DNA from: JBDHWG01 sp046328505
GTDB taxonomy: Bacteria > Chloroflexota > Anaerolineae > Epilineales > JAHCIE01
DNA length: 64,000 nt
NCBI GenBank assembly: GCA_046328505.1
Contig: JAXLWL010000002.1
Coordinates: 992,001 to 1,056,000, forward strand
Direction of reading: 5' to 3'
Position numbers and translations under genes: made by a program. Under the pieces are notes generated by a model. The model was not told where the DNA came from. It saw only the letters and a program-made list of their open reading frames with translations, and ran no database searches. This document shows, in pieces, positions 16,387 through 25,071 of this stretch (position 1 is its first letter; the number at the start of each line of letters is the position of its first letter).

Positions 16387-17076
16387 ATGGCTGATCAGGC
16401 ATCCTCGACAACCGTTCCCACCCCCAATCCAGCGGATCCGGACAACTTCCTTGAACCTCTGGTCTTCAGTGTTCCGGGCGCCTGGCCGTGGACGATCGAT
16501 GCCCACGCCCAGGGGATTACTCCGCCCAAGTCGCCGCTCGCGCCGGTCGCCGCGCAGCTCGCCGCCCTTCACGCAGGCGTGCTGACGCAGGCCGCCGCGA
16601 CGCCGACGGCGAAGGCGCAGGGGAGCGACCTGATCGAGGGCATACAGACGCGGTGGAAGACGGCGGCCGCGGACCTTGGGCCGGAGATGGCCTGGCTCGA
16701 TGGGGCGCGGCCCGAGGGTGACCTCGGCGCGCTGCCCTGGTCCGACCTGGCTGTTCTAACAGGGCAGCTAGTGGCGGCGGTCCAGATCAGGATGCTCGGA
16801 AAGAAGCTAAGCGATCTCGACCATCTCCGCGCCTATACGGCGCAGATGCGCGCCGATTGGGAGCCGATCGGCCGGGCCGTACCATCGGAGCCGCTTCAGC
16901 CGGGCGTCGCTGTCAGCCGATACAACTATCTGCTCACGCGCGCGCGCGCGACGGTGGTCAAGCAATCGCAGCACGTCGCAAACCTGGACGATATCAACCT
17001 CGATGAGATGAAGCGAACGTACATCGTCCTGCATTACAGCCTGATCCAGCTCGTCCGCTCGCTATCGTTCGCCTGA
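16387..17076 (+). CDS. Hypothetical protein, no family recognised
   Basis: A 229-residue soluble protein with a disordered, Pro/Thr-rich start (TTVPTPNPADPDNF), then FSVPGAWPWTIDAHAQGI and a mostly helical remainder ending YIVLHYSLIQLVRSLSFA. There is no signal peptide, transmembrane segment or cysteine. An AAGGAG lies about 11 bases before the ATG. It stands alone between the metal transporter and miaA. I cannot assign a function. Confidence 0.6.
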   Translation: MADQASSTTVPTPNPADPDNFLEPLVFSVPGAWPWTIDAHAQGITPPKSPLAPVAAQLAALHAGVLTQAAATPTAKAQGSDLIEGIQTRWKTAAADLGPEMAWLDGARPEGDLGALPWSDLAVLTGQLVAAVQIRMLGKKLSDLDHLRAYTAQMRADWEPIGRAVPSEPLQPGVAVSRYNYLLTRARATVVKQSQHVANLDDINLDEMKRTYIVLHYSLIQLVRSLSFA

Positions 17077-17126
17077 GCGGACGCGCTGAGTGGCGCAGCC
17101 GCAGGACAGTAGTGGATGTGACATAC

Positions 17127-17165
17127 ATGCGTGATGGGTGACATCGTTCGTCACTCATCACGCAT
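17127..17165. repeat. Long near-perfect hairpin upstream of miaA
   Basis: 16-base arms, ATGCGTGATGGGTGAC (17127-17142) and GTCACTCATCACGCAT (17150-17165), match at 15 of 16 positions with a 7-base loop. No T run follows, so it is not an ordinary terminator. It would form in the miaA leader RNA or serve as a DNA operator 14 bases before the start codon. Confidence 0.7.
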
Positions 17166-17178
17166 TGCATTTGGCGGT

Positions 17179-18120
17179 ATGATGAGCACAGTTCTTGCGA
17201 GTCGCTCAATAGTAGCCATCATCGGGCCGACCGGCATTGGCAAGACGGCGCTCGCTGTCGCGCTGGCGCAGCGATTTGGCGGCGAGATTGTATCGGCTGA
17301 CTCGCGGCAGTTCTACAGGGGAATGGATATCGGCACGGCGAAGCCTTCGGCCAGCGAGCTAGCGGCGATCCCCCACCACCTGATTGATATTGCGAACCCC
17401 GACGAGAGCATATCCCTGGCGCGGTTCAGGGCGCTAGCGAGCGCGGCCATTGCCGAGATCCATGCCCGGTTGCGCCTGCCGATTCTCGTGGGAGGGACGG
17501 GGCAATATGTATGGGGCTTTCTCGAAGGCTGGGACGTTCCCCAGGTGCCTCCCGACGACGCCTTGCGGGAACGACTGTACGCCGAAGCGGAGGCGGCAGG
17601 GGACTCCGCTCTCCATGCCCGGCTCGCGTCCGTCGATCCCGTCGCCGCCGAGCGCATCGACCCGCGCAATGTCCGCCGCGTCGTCCGCGCACTGGAAGTG
17701 TATTACATGACGGGCCGTCCGATCTCCTCACTGCAGACAAAGAGCCCTCCGCCCTACCGCACCCTCATCCTCGGCCTCACGCTCGACCGACCGGCGCTTT
17801 ACGCCAGGCTCGACGCCCGCATCGACGCGATGATTGCCGCCGGGCTGGAGGCGGAGATCAGGCGGCTCGTCGCGCAGGGGTATGGCTTCGATCTGCCCGC
17901 TATGTCGGCGCTGGGCTACGCCGAGTTCGAGCCATTGCTGCGGGGGGAGGCGACCCTTGACGACGTGGTAAGCGCCATCAAGCGAAACACGCGCCGCTTC
18001 GTGCGCCACCAGTCGGCCTGGTTCCGCAAGGCCGACCCGCGCATCCATTGGCTCGACGTGGCGGACGATCCGCTGCCTCTAGCGTCGCAGTGGGTGCAGA
18101 CCTTTCTGGAGGAGGCGTGA
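17179..18120 (+). CDS. miaA: tRNA dimethylallyltransferase MiaA
   Basis: A 313-residue enzyme that adds a dimethylallyl group to A37 of tRNAs reading UNN codons. The P-loop is IIGPTGIGKTALAVAL. The DSRQFYRGMDIGTAKPS block binds prenyl donor and tRNA. HHLIDIANPDESISLARF, LVGGTGQYVWGF and RNVRRVVRALEVYYMTG are further family blocks. The ATG at 17179 is used; GTG 17131 is in frame but sits inside the upstream hairpin. Its stop overlaps the DUF58 gene start (GTGA). Confidence 0.95.
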   Translation: MMSTVLASRSIVAIIGPTGIGKTALAVALAQRFGGEIVSADSRQFYRGMDIGTAKPSASELAAIPHHLIDIANPDESISLARFRALASAAIAEIHARLRLPILVGGTGQYVWGFLEGWDVPQVPPDDALRERLYAEAEAAGDSALHARLASVDPVAAERIDPRNVRRVVRALEVYYMTGRPISSLQTKSPPPYRTLILGLTLDRPALYARLDARIDAMIAAGLEAEIRRLVAQGYGFDLPAMSALGYAEFEPLLRGEATLDDVVSAIKRNTRRFVRHQSAWFRKADPRIHWLDVADDPLPLASQWVQTFLEEA

Positions 18121-19403
18121 ACGCGCCAACTCGCCCCAGGCCGATGTCGTGGCTCGCGCTAGGGGCCTTGGGACTGGCGCTGGTGATGATGATCTTCGAT
18201 CCGAGCACGGCCTGGCGCATGCTCCTCCTGACTCTCGTGGCCGTCTTGGGCATCTCGTACTGGTACACGTCGGCAGTCGGGCGCGGCCTGGCCATCACCC
18301 GCGCGCGGCGCTATGGGTGGGCATCGGTAGGTGACCGCGTCGAAGAGCATTTCGAGCTCACCAACGATAGCGGGTTCCCGCTGCTCTGGGTGGAGATCGA
18401 CGACGCCTCCACGCTGCCCGGATACACGGCGCGCCGGGTCGAGGCGCTCAACCCGCACAGCATGAAGCGGTGGACGATCGACCTGGTGGCTCGTCGCCGC
18501 GGGCTATATCAACTAGGGCCGATGCGCCTGCGATGGGGCGATCCGTTTGGCCTCTTCGAGGCTACCTGCGACGACGCTTCGGTTGAGCAGTTCATCGTCT
18601 ACCCGCCCATCGCGCGGCTGCCGCGCCTGGAGTTGCCACGCGGCGCAGCGTCGGGGACGGCGCGCACGCGCCGCCGCGCCCTGGAATGGACCACGAACGT
18701 CGCGGGCGTGCGCCACTACGCGCCCGGCGATGAGCTGCGAACAATCCACTGGGCGACGAGCGCCAAGCACGACTCGCTCTACGTCAAGGAGTTCGACCGC
18801 GAGCCGGCCGGTGATGTGTGGATCGTGATCGACCTGGACGCGGCGGTTCAGGCGGGGACAGGGGCCGAGTCGACAGAGGAGTACGCGGTCGTCTTTGCTT
18901 CATCCATGCTCAACACTCTGCTGGCCGATGGGCGCGCCGTGGGCCTGGCGGTTTCCGGAGCGGAGCCGACAATCATACCGCCGGGGCGAGGGGGCGAGCA
19001 TTTCTGGCGCATTCTTCGCGAGCTGGCAACTGTCACTGCTGCGCCAAGGCCGTCGCTGGACGAGTTCCTGGGCCGGGTGAGCGCCAGCTTTGGGCGTGGG
19101 CTAAGCGTCGTCCTGGTCACGCCTTCGGTGAGCGACGCGTGGCTTGGGCGGGTGGCGGGCTTTCGGCGGCGTGGAATGGCGGTGCATGTCGCGCTGCTCG
19201 ATGCGTCCACCTTCCTGCCGCCAGGTCCAGGCACGGCCGCGGCGGCGGCAATCTTGAGCCAGCAGCTCGCCGAGCAGGGCGCCGGAGTCACGCGCATCGA
19301 CCGCAGCTATCATTTCGATCTGGTTCAGCAGGGGAAGCGCCAGGGGCAACAGGAGTACATTGTTGGAGCGACCGGCCGCGCTATACTGAAGCCGGCGGAC
19401 TGA
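18117..19403 (+). CDS. DUF58 domain protein (membrane-anchored, vWA-like)
   Basis: A 428-residue protein. Two N-terminal helices (WLALGALGLALVMMIF and MLLLTLVAVLGISYWY) are followed by a beta-rich part and the DUF58 signature GVRHYAPGDELRTIHW with YVKEFDREP. The last part resembles a von Willebrand A fold, starting at DVWIVIDLD. DUF58 proteins usually sit with a MoxR ATPase and a TgpA transglutaminase in envelope-related operons. Here the transglutaminase follows but no MoxR is present in the window. The start is GTG 18117, overlapping the miaA stop, with GGAGGAGG upstream. Confidence 0.85.
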   Translation: MNAPTRPRPMSWLALGALGLALVMMIFDPSTAWRMLLLTLVAVLGISYWYTSAVGRGLAITRARRYGWASVGDRVEEHFELTNDSGFPLLWVEIDDASTLPGYTARRVEALNPHSMKRWTIDLVARRRGLYQLGPMRLRWGDPFGLFEATCDDASVEQFIVYPPIARLPRLELPRGAASGTARTRRRALEWTTNVAGVRHYAPGDELRTIHWATSAKHDSLYVKEFDREPAGDVWIVIDLDAAVQAGTGAESTEEYAVVFASSMLNTLLADGRAVGLAVSGAEPTIIPPGRGGEHFWRILRELATVTAAPRPSLDEFLGRVSASFGRGLSVVLVTPSVSDAWLGRVAGFRRRGMAVHVALLDASTFLPPGPGTAAAAAILSQQLAEQGAGVTRIDRSYHFDLVQQGKRQGQQEYIVGATGRAILKPAD

Positions 19404-19443
19404 CGCGGTCTTGCCTAACCAGCGCGTCGAGAGCTAGAATTAC

Positions 19444-19458
19444 TTCGTATAGTCATAG
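19444..19458 (-). repeat. Intergenic motif, copy 1 (core CTATGACTATACGAA)
   Basis: On the minus strand this reads CTATGACTATACGAA, identical over 15 bases to copies 3 and 4 at 52571 and 54992. With its flank it also resembles copy 2 at 42871 (both have GTGTAGT about 10 bases before the core). It lies 70 bases upstream of the transglutaminase gene. Confidence 0.6.
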
Positions 19459-19528
19459 AATACTACACGCCGCAACAATACAATATAGTGAACCCAGAAC
19501 CTGGAAAAACAATTAACACGGATCAATT

Positions 19529-21841
19529 ATGGGACTAGACATAATGATTTGGTTGGGACGGCAAATGCGGCCGAGGGAAGGCTGGCTTCCAGTTCTCCTT
19601 CTCGCGGTCGCCGTCGCCTGCCTGCCTCTCTCGATCGCGACGGGCGATTGGCTGCCCCGAACTGGCTGGCTCCTCCCGCTCTCAATTGCTGCCACTTTCA
19701 TTGGGCTGCGCTTGGGGCAGGGGAGGCGCAGCGTCTGGAGTGTCGCGCTTGCCGGTGTTGTCGGCGTCATCGTGGTTGGCCTGCTAATTGGTGAGGTCAT
19801 CCCGTCGCCCGGCGCGTCGTTCAACGCTGCGACACAAACAGGCCTCTGGCTAGCCCGCGGAGCAGCCGGTGAGTGGCCGGCGAAGGCCTTCTTCAACGAC
19901 GGCATCGCCCGCGTCATCGGCTTCGAGACGCGGCTCTCCGCTTTCTCAAGCCTCCTCCAGACGCCTGCCGCCGCAACGACCGCGCCGGATGCCTTGCCGC
20001 TGATGTGGCTCACCTACAGCGCCGTCTGGCTCGTTTCGCTCTGGGCGGGATGGTCGTTCCGCCGCTGGCACTTCGCCGGCATCGCACTGCTCCCGGTCGG
20101 GATTTTTCTCACCAACTACTACATCTTTGCCAGAAATGTTGGCTTCTACTACGGCGCGTTTCTGGCTGCGACGCTGGGTCTGATGGTGCAGGGGCAATTT
20201 CTTCGCAAGGTGCAGCAGTGGTCGCGCACCAACGCCGACTACTCAGACGAGATCCACATCGACGTCACAATCACGACAATCGCGCTTATCCTGATTATTC
20301 CACTGCTGGCCTGGGCGACCCCGGTACCAATTCTCTATGGGCCGGCGCGCGCGGCGTGGGAAGCCACAATAGGCCCGCGCGAGGCTGTGGGCGCCGTCAC
20401 CAAGCGCGTGTTGGGAGACGTGAAACGCCCCGGCGGTAACCAAGAGGAACGGGTGGATCTCGCCGATCTGCCGCTGAGCCACGCCCTTGGTGGAACCCCA
20501 GAGCTTGCTGCATCGGTTATCTTCACGGTGCAGACGAGCGACCCACCGCCCGTGCCCGACCTGCGCGAGGACGTTAGCCACTATTACCGCACCCATGCCT
20601 GGGACGTGTATACCGGCCGCGGGTGGGCCGTGAGTAGTGAACTCGATGAACGCACGGCGGGCAGCAATCCCGACACGACACTGACCGACCTGCCTCCCGG
20701 TGTGCGCCTCACCCAGAAGTACACGCTGATGGGAGACACAGAGCCGCCCGTGGTCAACTCGCTGGTCGCCATCGACCAGAACTACGAGCGCGTGGAACAT
20801 CCATCGGGCGATCTCACCGCTATCCGAGTGCCCGGCAAGAGCTACACCGTTGTGTCGCGCCTGCCTTTCGTCAGCATCACCCAGCTCAGGGAAACGCCGC
20901 CGGATCCGCGTCCGGAGTACCTCACTTTGCCGCCCGAGCTGCCGGCGCGCGTGCGCGAACTGGCGCTATCATTGACGGCCGATGCAACCACTGACTACGA
21001 TCGGGCGACGGCCATCGAGCGCTACCTTCGCACATTCCGCTACGATCTCAACGTGCCATCGCCGCCGCTCGGCCGCGACGTGGTGGATTACTTCCTGTTC
21101 GATTCGAAGGCCGGCTACTGCGACTATACGGCCTCGGCGATGGTCGTGCTACTGCGCGCCGCGGGCGTTCCCGCGCGCCTCGCGACAGGCTACGCGGGCG
21201 GAAGCTACGACTACCGCCGCAACGCCTACGTCATCACGGGCGAGCAGGGCCACGCGTGGCCGGAGGTCTATTTCTCCGGTATCGGGTGGGTTGAGTTTGA
21301 GCCGACACCGAGCCAGCCGCTCCCGGGGCGCGCGTTTGACCCGACGACACTGCCATCGGATGAAGTGCTACGCGAGGCGGTACAGCCCGCCGGGCCAAAC
21401 CTGCTGGTGGTGCTGACCGCTGTATTGGGCACGGTAAGCGTTGTGTTTCTGGGGTTCGTTCTGTATGGCCGCTATCGAGAGAGCCGCATACGGCCCGAGG
21501 AGCGGGTGGGCGTAGCCTGGCAGGGCCTGGTGGAGCGCGCAACGCGGCTGCATCACGGCCCCGCCGCGAGTCAGACGCCGTTGGAGTATGCTGAGACGCT
21601 CGGTAGCGATCTCGCGCAACGCAGTGCGCGGCTCGGGCCGTGGACGTTCAGCGGAAGATCAGCGGCAGGAACCCTCGCTGCCTTGAGTGAGAAGTACAGC
21701 CAGGCAGTCTACTCGGCTGAAGCGCCCAGCGGCGCCGAACAGAGCGCGGCATTCAACGCGGCAAAGCGTGTCCGCCGCGCCCTATGGCTCTTCGTCCTCG
21801 ACCGTCTACGTGTGGCTGGCCAGCGCGACGGCGCCCCATAA
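19529..21841 (+). CDS. TgpA-type transglutaminase-like membrane protein
   Basis: A 770-residue protein. About six N-terminal helices (to residue about 260) are followed by an extracytoplasmic region with a transglutaminase core near residues 500-600. The catalytic cysteine is in AGYCDYTASAMVVLLR and the histidine in GEQGHAWPEVYF. The third catalytic position is in GWVEFEPTPS, where Glu stands at the site usually held by Asp. A late helix (LLVVLTAVLGTVSVVFLGFV) and a cytoplasmic DUF4129-like tail follow. It pairs with DUF58, as usual in bacterial envelope loci. ATG 19529 or 19544 could start it. The 3' end overlaps the convergent ROK gene by 36 bases. Confidence 0.88.
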   Translation: MGLDIMIWLGRQMRPREGWLPVLLLAVAVACLPLSIATGDWLPRTGWLLPLSIAATFIGLRLGQGRRSVWSVALAGVVGVIVVGLLIGEVIPSPGASFNAATQTGLWLARGAAGEWPAKAFFNDGIARVIGFETRLSAFSSLLQTPAAATTAPDALPLMWLTYSAVWLVSLWAGWSFRRWHFAGIALLPVGIFLTNYYIFARNVGFYYGAFLAATLGLMVQGQFLRKVQQWSRTNADYSDEIHIDVTITTIALILIIPLLAWATPVPILYGPARAAWEATIGPREAVGAVTKRVLGDVKRPGGNQEERVDLADLPLSHALGGTPELAASVIFTVQTSDPPPVPDLREDVSHYYRTHAWDVYTGRGWAVSSELDERTAGSNPDTTLTDLPPGVRLTQKYTLMGDTEPPVVNSLVAIDQNYERVEHPSGDLTAIRVPGKSYTVVSRLPFVSITQLRETPPDPRPEYLTLPPELPARVRELALSLTADATTDYDRATAIERYLRTFRYDLNVPSPPLGRDVVDYFLFDSKAGYCDYTASAMVVLLRAAGVPARLATGYAGGSYDYRRNAYVITGEQGHAWPEVYFSGIGWVEFEPTPSQPLPGRAFDPTTLPSDEVLREAVQPAGPNLLVVLTAVLGTVSVVFLGFVLYGRYRESRIRPEERVGVAWQGLVERATRLHHGPAASQTPLEYAETLGSDLAQRSARLGPWTFSGRSAAGTLAALSEKYSQAVYSAEAPSGAEQSAAFNAAKRVRRALWLFVLDRLRVAGQRDGAP

Positions 21842-22810
21842 CCCCACATCGCCGCCGAGCGCCGCACGCTCGATCCGCAGGTCGCGCAGGTAGGCTGGCG
21901 TCATCACACCCTCGCGAAGCGTCTCCCAGATCGGCTCCATGATGTACTCGCCACAGTTGGCAACGCCACCGCCCATCAGGATGAGACTGGGGTTGAAGAT
22001 GTGAATGAAGTTGATGAAGGCCAGGCCAAGATAGTGCCCCGCTTCGCGCAAGACGGCGCGCGCCAGCAGGTCGCCACGCTGGGCTGCCTCGTTGACGTGG
22101 CGGGCCGTGATTTGGTCGAGCTGGCCGTTCACCAGAGATCGGAGCAGTGTGGGCTGCTCGGCCGCTACCCGGGCGCGCGCTGTGCGGGCGATCGCCGTGC
22201 CCGACGCCAGGGCCTCGATGTGGCCGACGCCCCCGCAGTTGCAGACAGGACCGTTGGGATCGACAACGACGTGACCGATCTCCCCCGCGAGGCCGTGGCT
22301 CCCTAGCAGAAGATGCCCACCGGCGATGACTCCGCCGCCAATACCCGTGCTGACGGTGATATAGATAAGGTCATCAACCCCTTGACCACCGCCGAACGCG
22401 TGCTCGCCCAGAGCGCCGAGATTCGCATCATTCCCAAGCCGCACCGGAACGCGAAGGCGTTCCTCCAACATAAGCTGGAGTGGCACGTCGTTCCACCCCG
22501 GGATGTTGGGCATCTCATACACCATGCCGGCCCTCGGGTCGCATGGGCCTGGCACGCCGATACCGATGGCGTCAATTTTCCGTACGCCGTTCGCTCCGGC
22601 CGCGTGCTCGACGGCCGAGACGATTCGCTCGAACACACACTCCGGCCCTTCGTCGGCGAGGGTGAGCACTCCGACGCGGTCTTGCAGGGTAGGGTGGCTG
22701 GGATCGAGGCGAGCGGCTCGGATCTGAGTTCCACCAAGATCGACACCGACAACAGATCTTTCACTGCTCACAACAGCCTCCGATTTAGGTACGTACAGGC
22801 TGCTACGCAC
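21806..22810 (-). CDS. ROK family sugar kinase (glucokinase-like)
   Basis: A 334-residue protein with the ROK fold. The phosphate-binding start is VVGVDLGGTQIRAARLD, the catalytic base lies in LGNDANLGALGEHAFG, and TGIGGGVIAGG is the second phosphate loop. The zinc-type motif reads GPVCNCGGVGHIEALAS, with His in place of the usual last Cys. There is no N-terminal DNA-binding domain, so it is a kinase rather than a NagC-like repressor. The likely reaction is ATP-dependent phosphorylation of glucose or an N-acetyl sugar. It could start at 22810 or about 14 codons later at a GTG. Its end overlaps the transglutaminase gene on the other strand. Confidence 0.88.
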   Translation of the reverse strand: MRSSLYVPKSEAVVSSERSVVGVDLGGTQIRAARLDPSHPTLQDRVGVLTLADEGPECVFERIVSAVEHAAGANGVRKIDAIGIGVPGPCDPRAGMVYEMPNIPGWNDVPLQLMLEERLRVPVRLGNDANLGALGEHAFGGGQGVDDLIYITVSTGIGGGVIAGGHLLLGSHGLAGEIGHVVVDPNGPVCNCGGVGHIEALASGTAIARTARARVAAEQPTLLRSLVNGQLDQITARHVNEAAQRGDLLARAVLREAGHYLGLAFINFIHIFNPSLILMGGGVANCGEYIMEPIWETLREGVMTPAYLRDLRIERAALGGDVGLWGAVALASHT

Positions 22811-22893
22811 TCTGACAATGTGCGAGACTATGCGGAGTATACCATAGAGCGCGGCGCGCGGCTACTATGCGCAGCACGTCGTGATAGGCCAGG

Positions 22894-22922
22894 TTGACCA
22901 TAGAGGCAAGGCGGCGTATAAT
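22894..22922 (+). promoter_or_regulatory. Promoter of the zur-znuCB operon
   Basis: TTGACC (22894-22899), a 17-base spacer, and consensus TATAAT (22917-22922). The string GTATAATTGCT here also occurs at the promoter of the other Fur-family gene (12973-12983). Confidence 0.8.
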
Positions 22923-22963
22923 TGCTTGATGACAGATTTTCTCAATTAGATTCAGGAAGAAAT

Positions 22964-23413
22964 GTGGCTGACTTCTCACCAAACGAAACCAGACATGGAC
23001 AGCTGGCATCCGCCTTGCAGAAGGCGGGATATCGGCTGACAAACCCGCGCCTCGCCGTGTTAGCGGTGCTTGAGGCAGGCGCATGTCACGCCAGCCCAAA
23101 CGAGGTTTACGACCTGGGCCGATCGATATACCCCGAACTCGGTCTTAGCACGGTATACCGCACACTGGACATCCTCACCGCTCTCGGCCTGGTGCGGCCA
23201 ACGTATCTCGGCGACGCGGCGCAGCGATTCACGCTGCACCATGACCGTCAGCACCACCATCTCGTGTGCGAGGCGTGCGGGGATATCACCGATGTCGAAG
23301 AAGATGGCCTGGCCGATCTGACCGCTCGTATTGCCGACCGGCTCGGCTTTCTGGCGCATGGACACTATCTGGAGATTTATGGGATTTGTAGACACTGCCA
23401 GGGAACGAATTGA
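22964..23413 (+). CDS. Fur-family regulator, probably zinc or manganese responsive (Zur-like)
   Basis: A 149-residue Fur-fold protein: GYRLTNPRLAVLAVLE and LSTVYRTLDILTALGLV form the winged helix, DRQHHHLVCEACGDI the metal site, and the last residues are YGICRHCQG. Both CxxC pairs are present. It is followed directly by an ABC transporter of the Zn/Mn class, so it probably represses that operon when metal is replete. I chose GTG 22964, which follows CAGGAAG; TTG 22922 in the same frame lies inside the -10 box and is excluded. It shares about the same length and layout as the regulator at 13008. Confidence 0.87.
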   Translation: MADFSPNETRHGQLASALQKAGYRLTNPRLAVLAVLEAGACHASPNEVYDLGRSIYPELGLSTVYRTLDILTALGLVRPTYLGDAAQRFTLHHDRQHHHLVCEACGDITDVEEDGLADLTARIADRLGFLAHGHYLEIYGICRHCQGTN

Positions 23414-23420
23414 TAGTTTG

Positions 23421-24236
23421 ATGGGCTTCAATGGGAACGGCCTCGCTTCGGGTAGCCCGCCGCCCGCAGTGCGCGCGCGCCACGTCACCGTGAGGCGTGG
23501 CGACCTTACGGTGCTCGAGGATATCGATTTCACGGTGCCGGCGGGCCAGATGGTCGCCGTCATTGGGCCGAACGGCGCGGGGAAGTCCACGTTGTTCAAT
23601 GCCCTCGTCGGCCTGATGCCCATCACCAGCGGCGACGTCGAGTTGCTTGGCCGTCCTAGCCGGGAGCGTGGGGCCGCGGACGTGAGCTATGTCGCGCAAC
23701 GCGACGAGATCGACTGGCGCTTTCCAGTGCGCGTTGAGGACGTCGTGCTCATGGGCCGGTATCCGCATGTCGGGTGGGTGCGCCGTCCCTCGGCAGCGGA
23801 CCGCGAGAAGGCCCGCGCAGCGTTGGGGCGCGTCGGGCTGGCGGACGTGGCGAATCGGCAGATTGGCCAGCTCTCAGGTGGGCAGCAGCAACGCGTATTT
23901 CTGGCGCGAGCGCTGGCCCAGGAAGCGCGGCTCCTTCTTCTCGACGAGCCATTCACCGGGCTGGACGCCGTTGCCGAGGCAATGATCTTCGATATCCTGG
24001 CAGAGCTCCAGCGCGAGGGCCGCGCGATACTCGTGGCGACTCACGATCTCAACATGGTAATGCATCACTTCGAAACTGCCATTGCGCTCAATCGGCGCAT
24101 CTTTGGGTATGGTCCTGTGCAAGACGTGCTGTGCTCCGAAATTCTCACTGAAACCTACGGGGGCCAGCTAACCATGCTTCGGGGTACGGATGGTCGGGTA
24201 GTGGTGCTAGGGGATGGCTGTGGACATTTTGGTTAA
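23421..24236 (+). CDS. Zinc/manganese ABC transporter ATPase (ZnuC-like)
   Basis: A 271-residue ABC ATPase. Walker A is IGPNGAGKSTLFNAL, VLMGRYPHVGW is typical of Mn/Zn importers, the signature is LSGGQQQRVFLARAL, Walker B is LLLLDEPFTGLD and the H-loop is ATHDLNMV. It would power uptake with the following permease. ATG 23421 begins eight bases after the zur stop; ATG 23379, preceded by GGAG and overlapping zur, is a real alternative. No substrate-binding lipoprotein gene is adjacent. Confidence 0.9.
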   Translation: MGFNGNGLASGSPPPAVRARHVTVRRGDLTVLEDIDFTVPAGQMVAVIGPNGAGKSTLFNALVGLMPITSGDVELLGRPSRERGAADVSYVAQRDEIDWRFPVRVEDVVLMGRYPHVGWVRRPSAADREKARAALGRVGLADVANRQIGQLSGGQQQRVFLARALAQEARLLLLDEPFTGLDAVAEAMIFDILAELQREGRAILVATHDLNMVMHHFETAIALNRRIFGYGPVQDVLCSEILTETYGGQLTMLRGTDGRVVVLGDGCGHFG

Positions 24237-25047
24237 CCCATTCATCGAGCCGCTGACATACCCATTCATGCAGCGCGGCCTCCTGGCCGCGATTGTTGTG
24301 GGTGTCGTCTGTGCTGTCATCGGCTCGTACGTTGTTCTGCGCGGCCTCGCCTTCATGGGCGACGCCCTCGCCCACGCTGTGCTGCCAGGCATTGCCATCG
24401 CATTCCTTGTCGGGCGGAACATCCTGGTCGGCGCATTCCTGGCGGCGATTATCACGGCGCTGGGCATCGGCCTGGTACAGCGGCAGGGTAGGTTGCGCGA
24501 GGACAGCGCCGTCGGCATCATGTTCGTCGGCGCATTCGCCCTCGGCATTCTGCTCATTAGCAGCATGCGCAGTTACAGCGTAGACCTGACGCATATTCTC
24601 TTCGGCGACGTCCTTGCGGTATCCATTCAGGACCTCGGCATGATCACCGCACTGGGCGTGTCGATCCTGGTCATAGTGCTTCTGCTCTACAAAGAGTTCT
24701 TGCTCGTGAGCTTTGACCCGATCATGGCCGCCACGACCGGACTCCCCGTGACATGGCTCAACAATGGCCTGCTCATCCTCTTGAGCCTGACGATTGTCAC
24801 GGGGCTACAGGTCGTCGGCAACATCCTTGTCGTCGCGATGCTGATTGCACCCGCCGCGACTGCCTACCAGCTCACCGATGAGCTTTGGCACATGATGCTG
24901 CTCAGCGTTCTGTTCGGCGTCGTCGCGGCGGTCGTCGGTCTCTACCTGTCCTTCTGGTTCGGCGTGGCGTCGGGCGCGGCCATCGTCCTGACCGCGGTGG
25001 TCATCTTCTTCGTCGTGCTTGTTCTGACACGGAAGCGGCGCGCCTGA
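24214..25047 (+). CDS. Zinc/manganese ABC transporter permease (ZnuB-like)
   Basis: A 277-residue permease of the ABC-3 class with about eight to nine helices. The start MAVDILVNPFIEPLTYPFMQ and the segment RGLAFMGDALAHAVLPGIAI are typical of this class. ILFGDVLAVS and ATAYQLTDELWHMM are later conserved blocks. It overlaps the ATPase gene by 23 bases. With the preceding Zur-like regulator it forms a metal-uptake operon that lacks its solute-binding protein in this window. Confidence 0.9.
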   Translation: MAVDILVNPFIEPLTYPFMQRGLLAAIVVGVVCAVIGSYVVLRGLAFMGDALAHAVLPGIAIAFLVGRNILVGAFLAAIITALGIGLVQRQGRLREDSAVGIMFVGAFALGILLISSMRSYSVDLTHILFGDVLAVSIQDLGMITALGVSILVIVLLLYKEFLLVSFDPIMAATTGLPVTWLNNGLLILLSLTIVTGLQVVGNILVVAMLIAPAATAYQLTDELWHMMLLSVLFGVVAAVVGLYLSFWFGVASGAAIVLTAVVIFFVVLVLTRKRRA

Positions 25048-25071
25048 CGTTGGGTGCACGTGAGATGGCAG

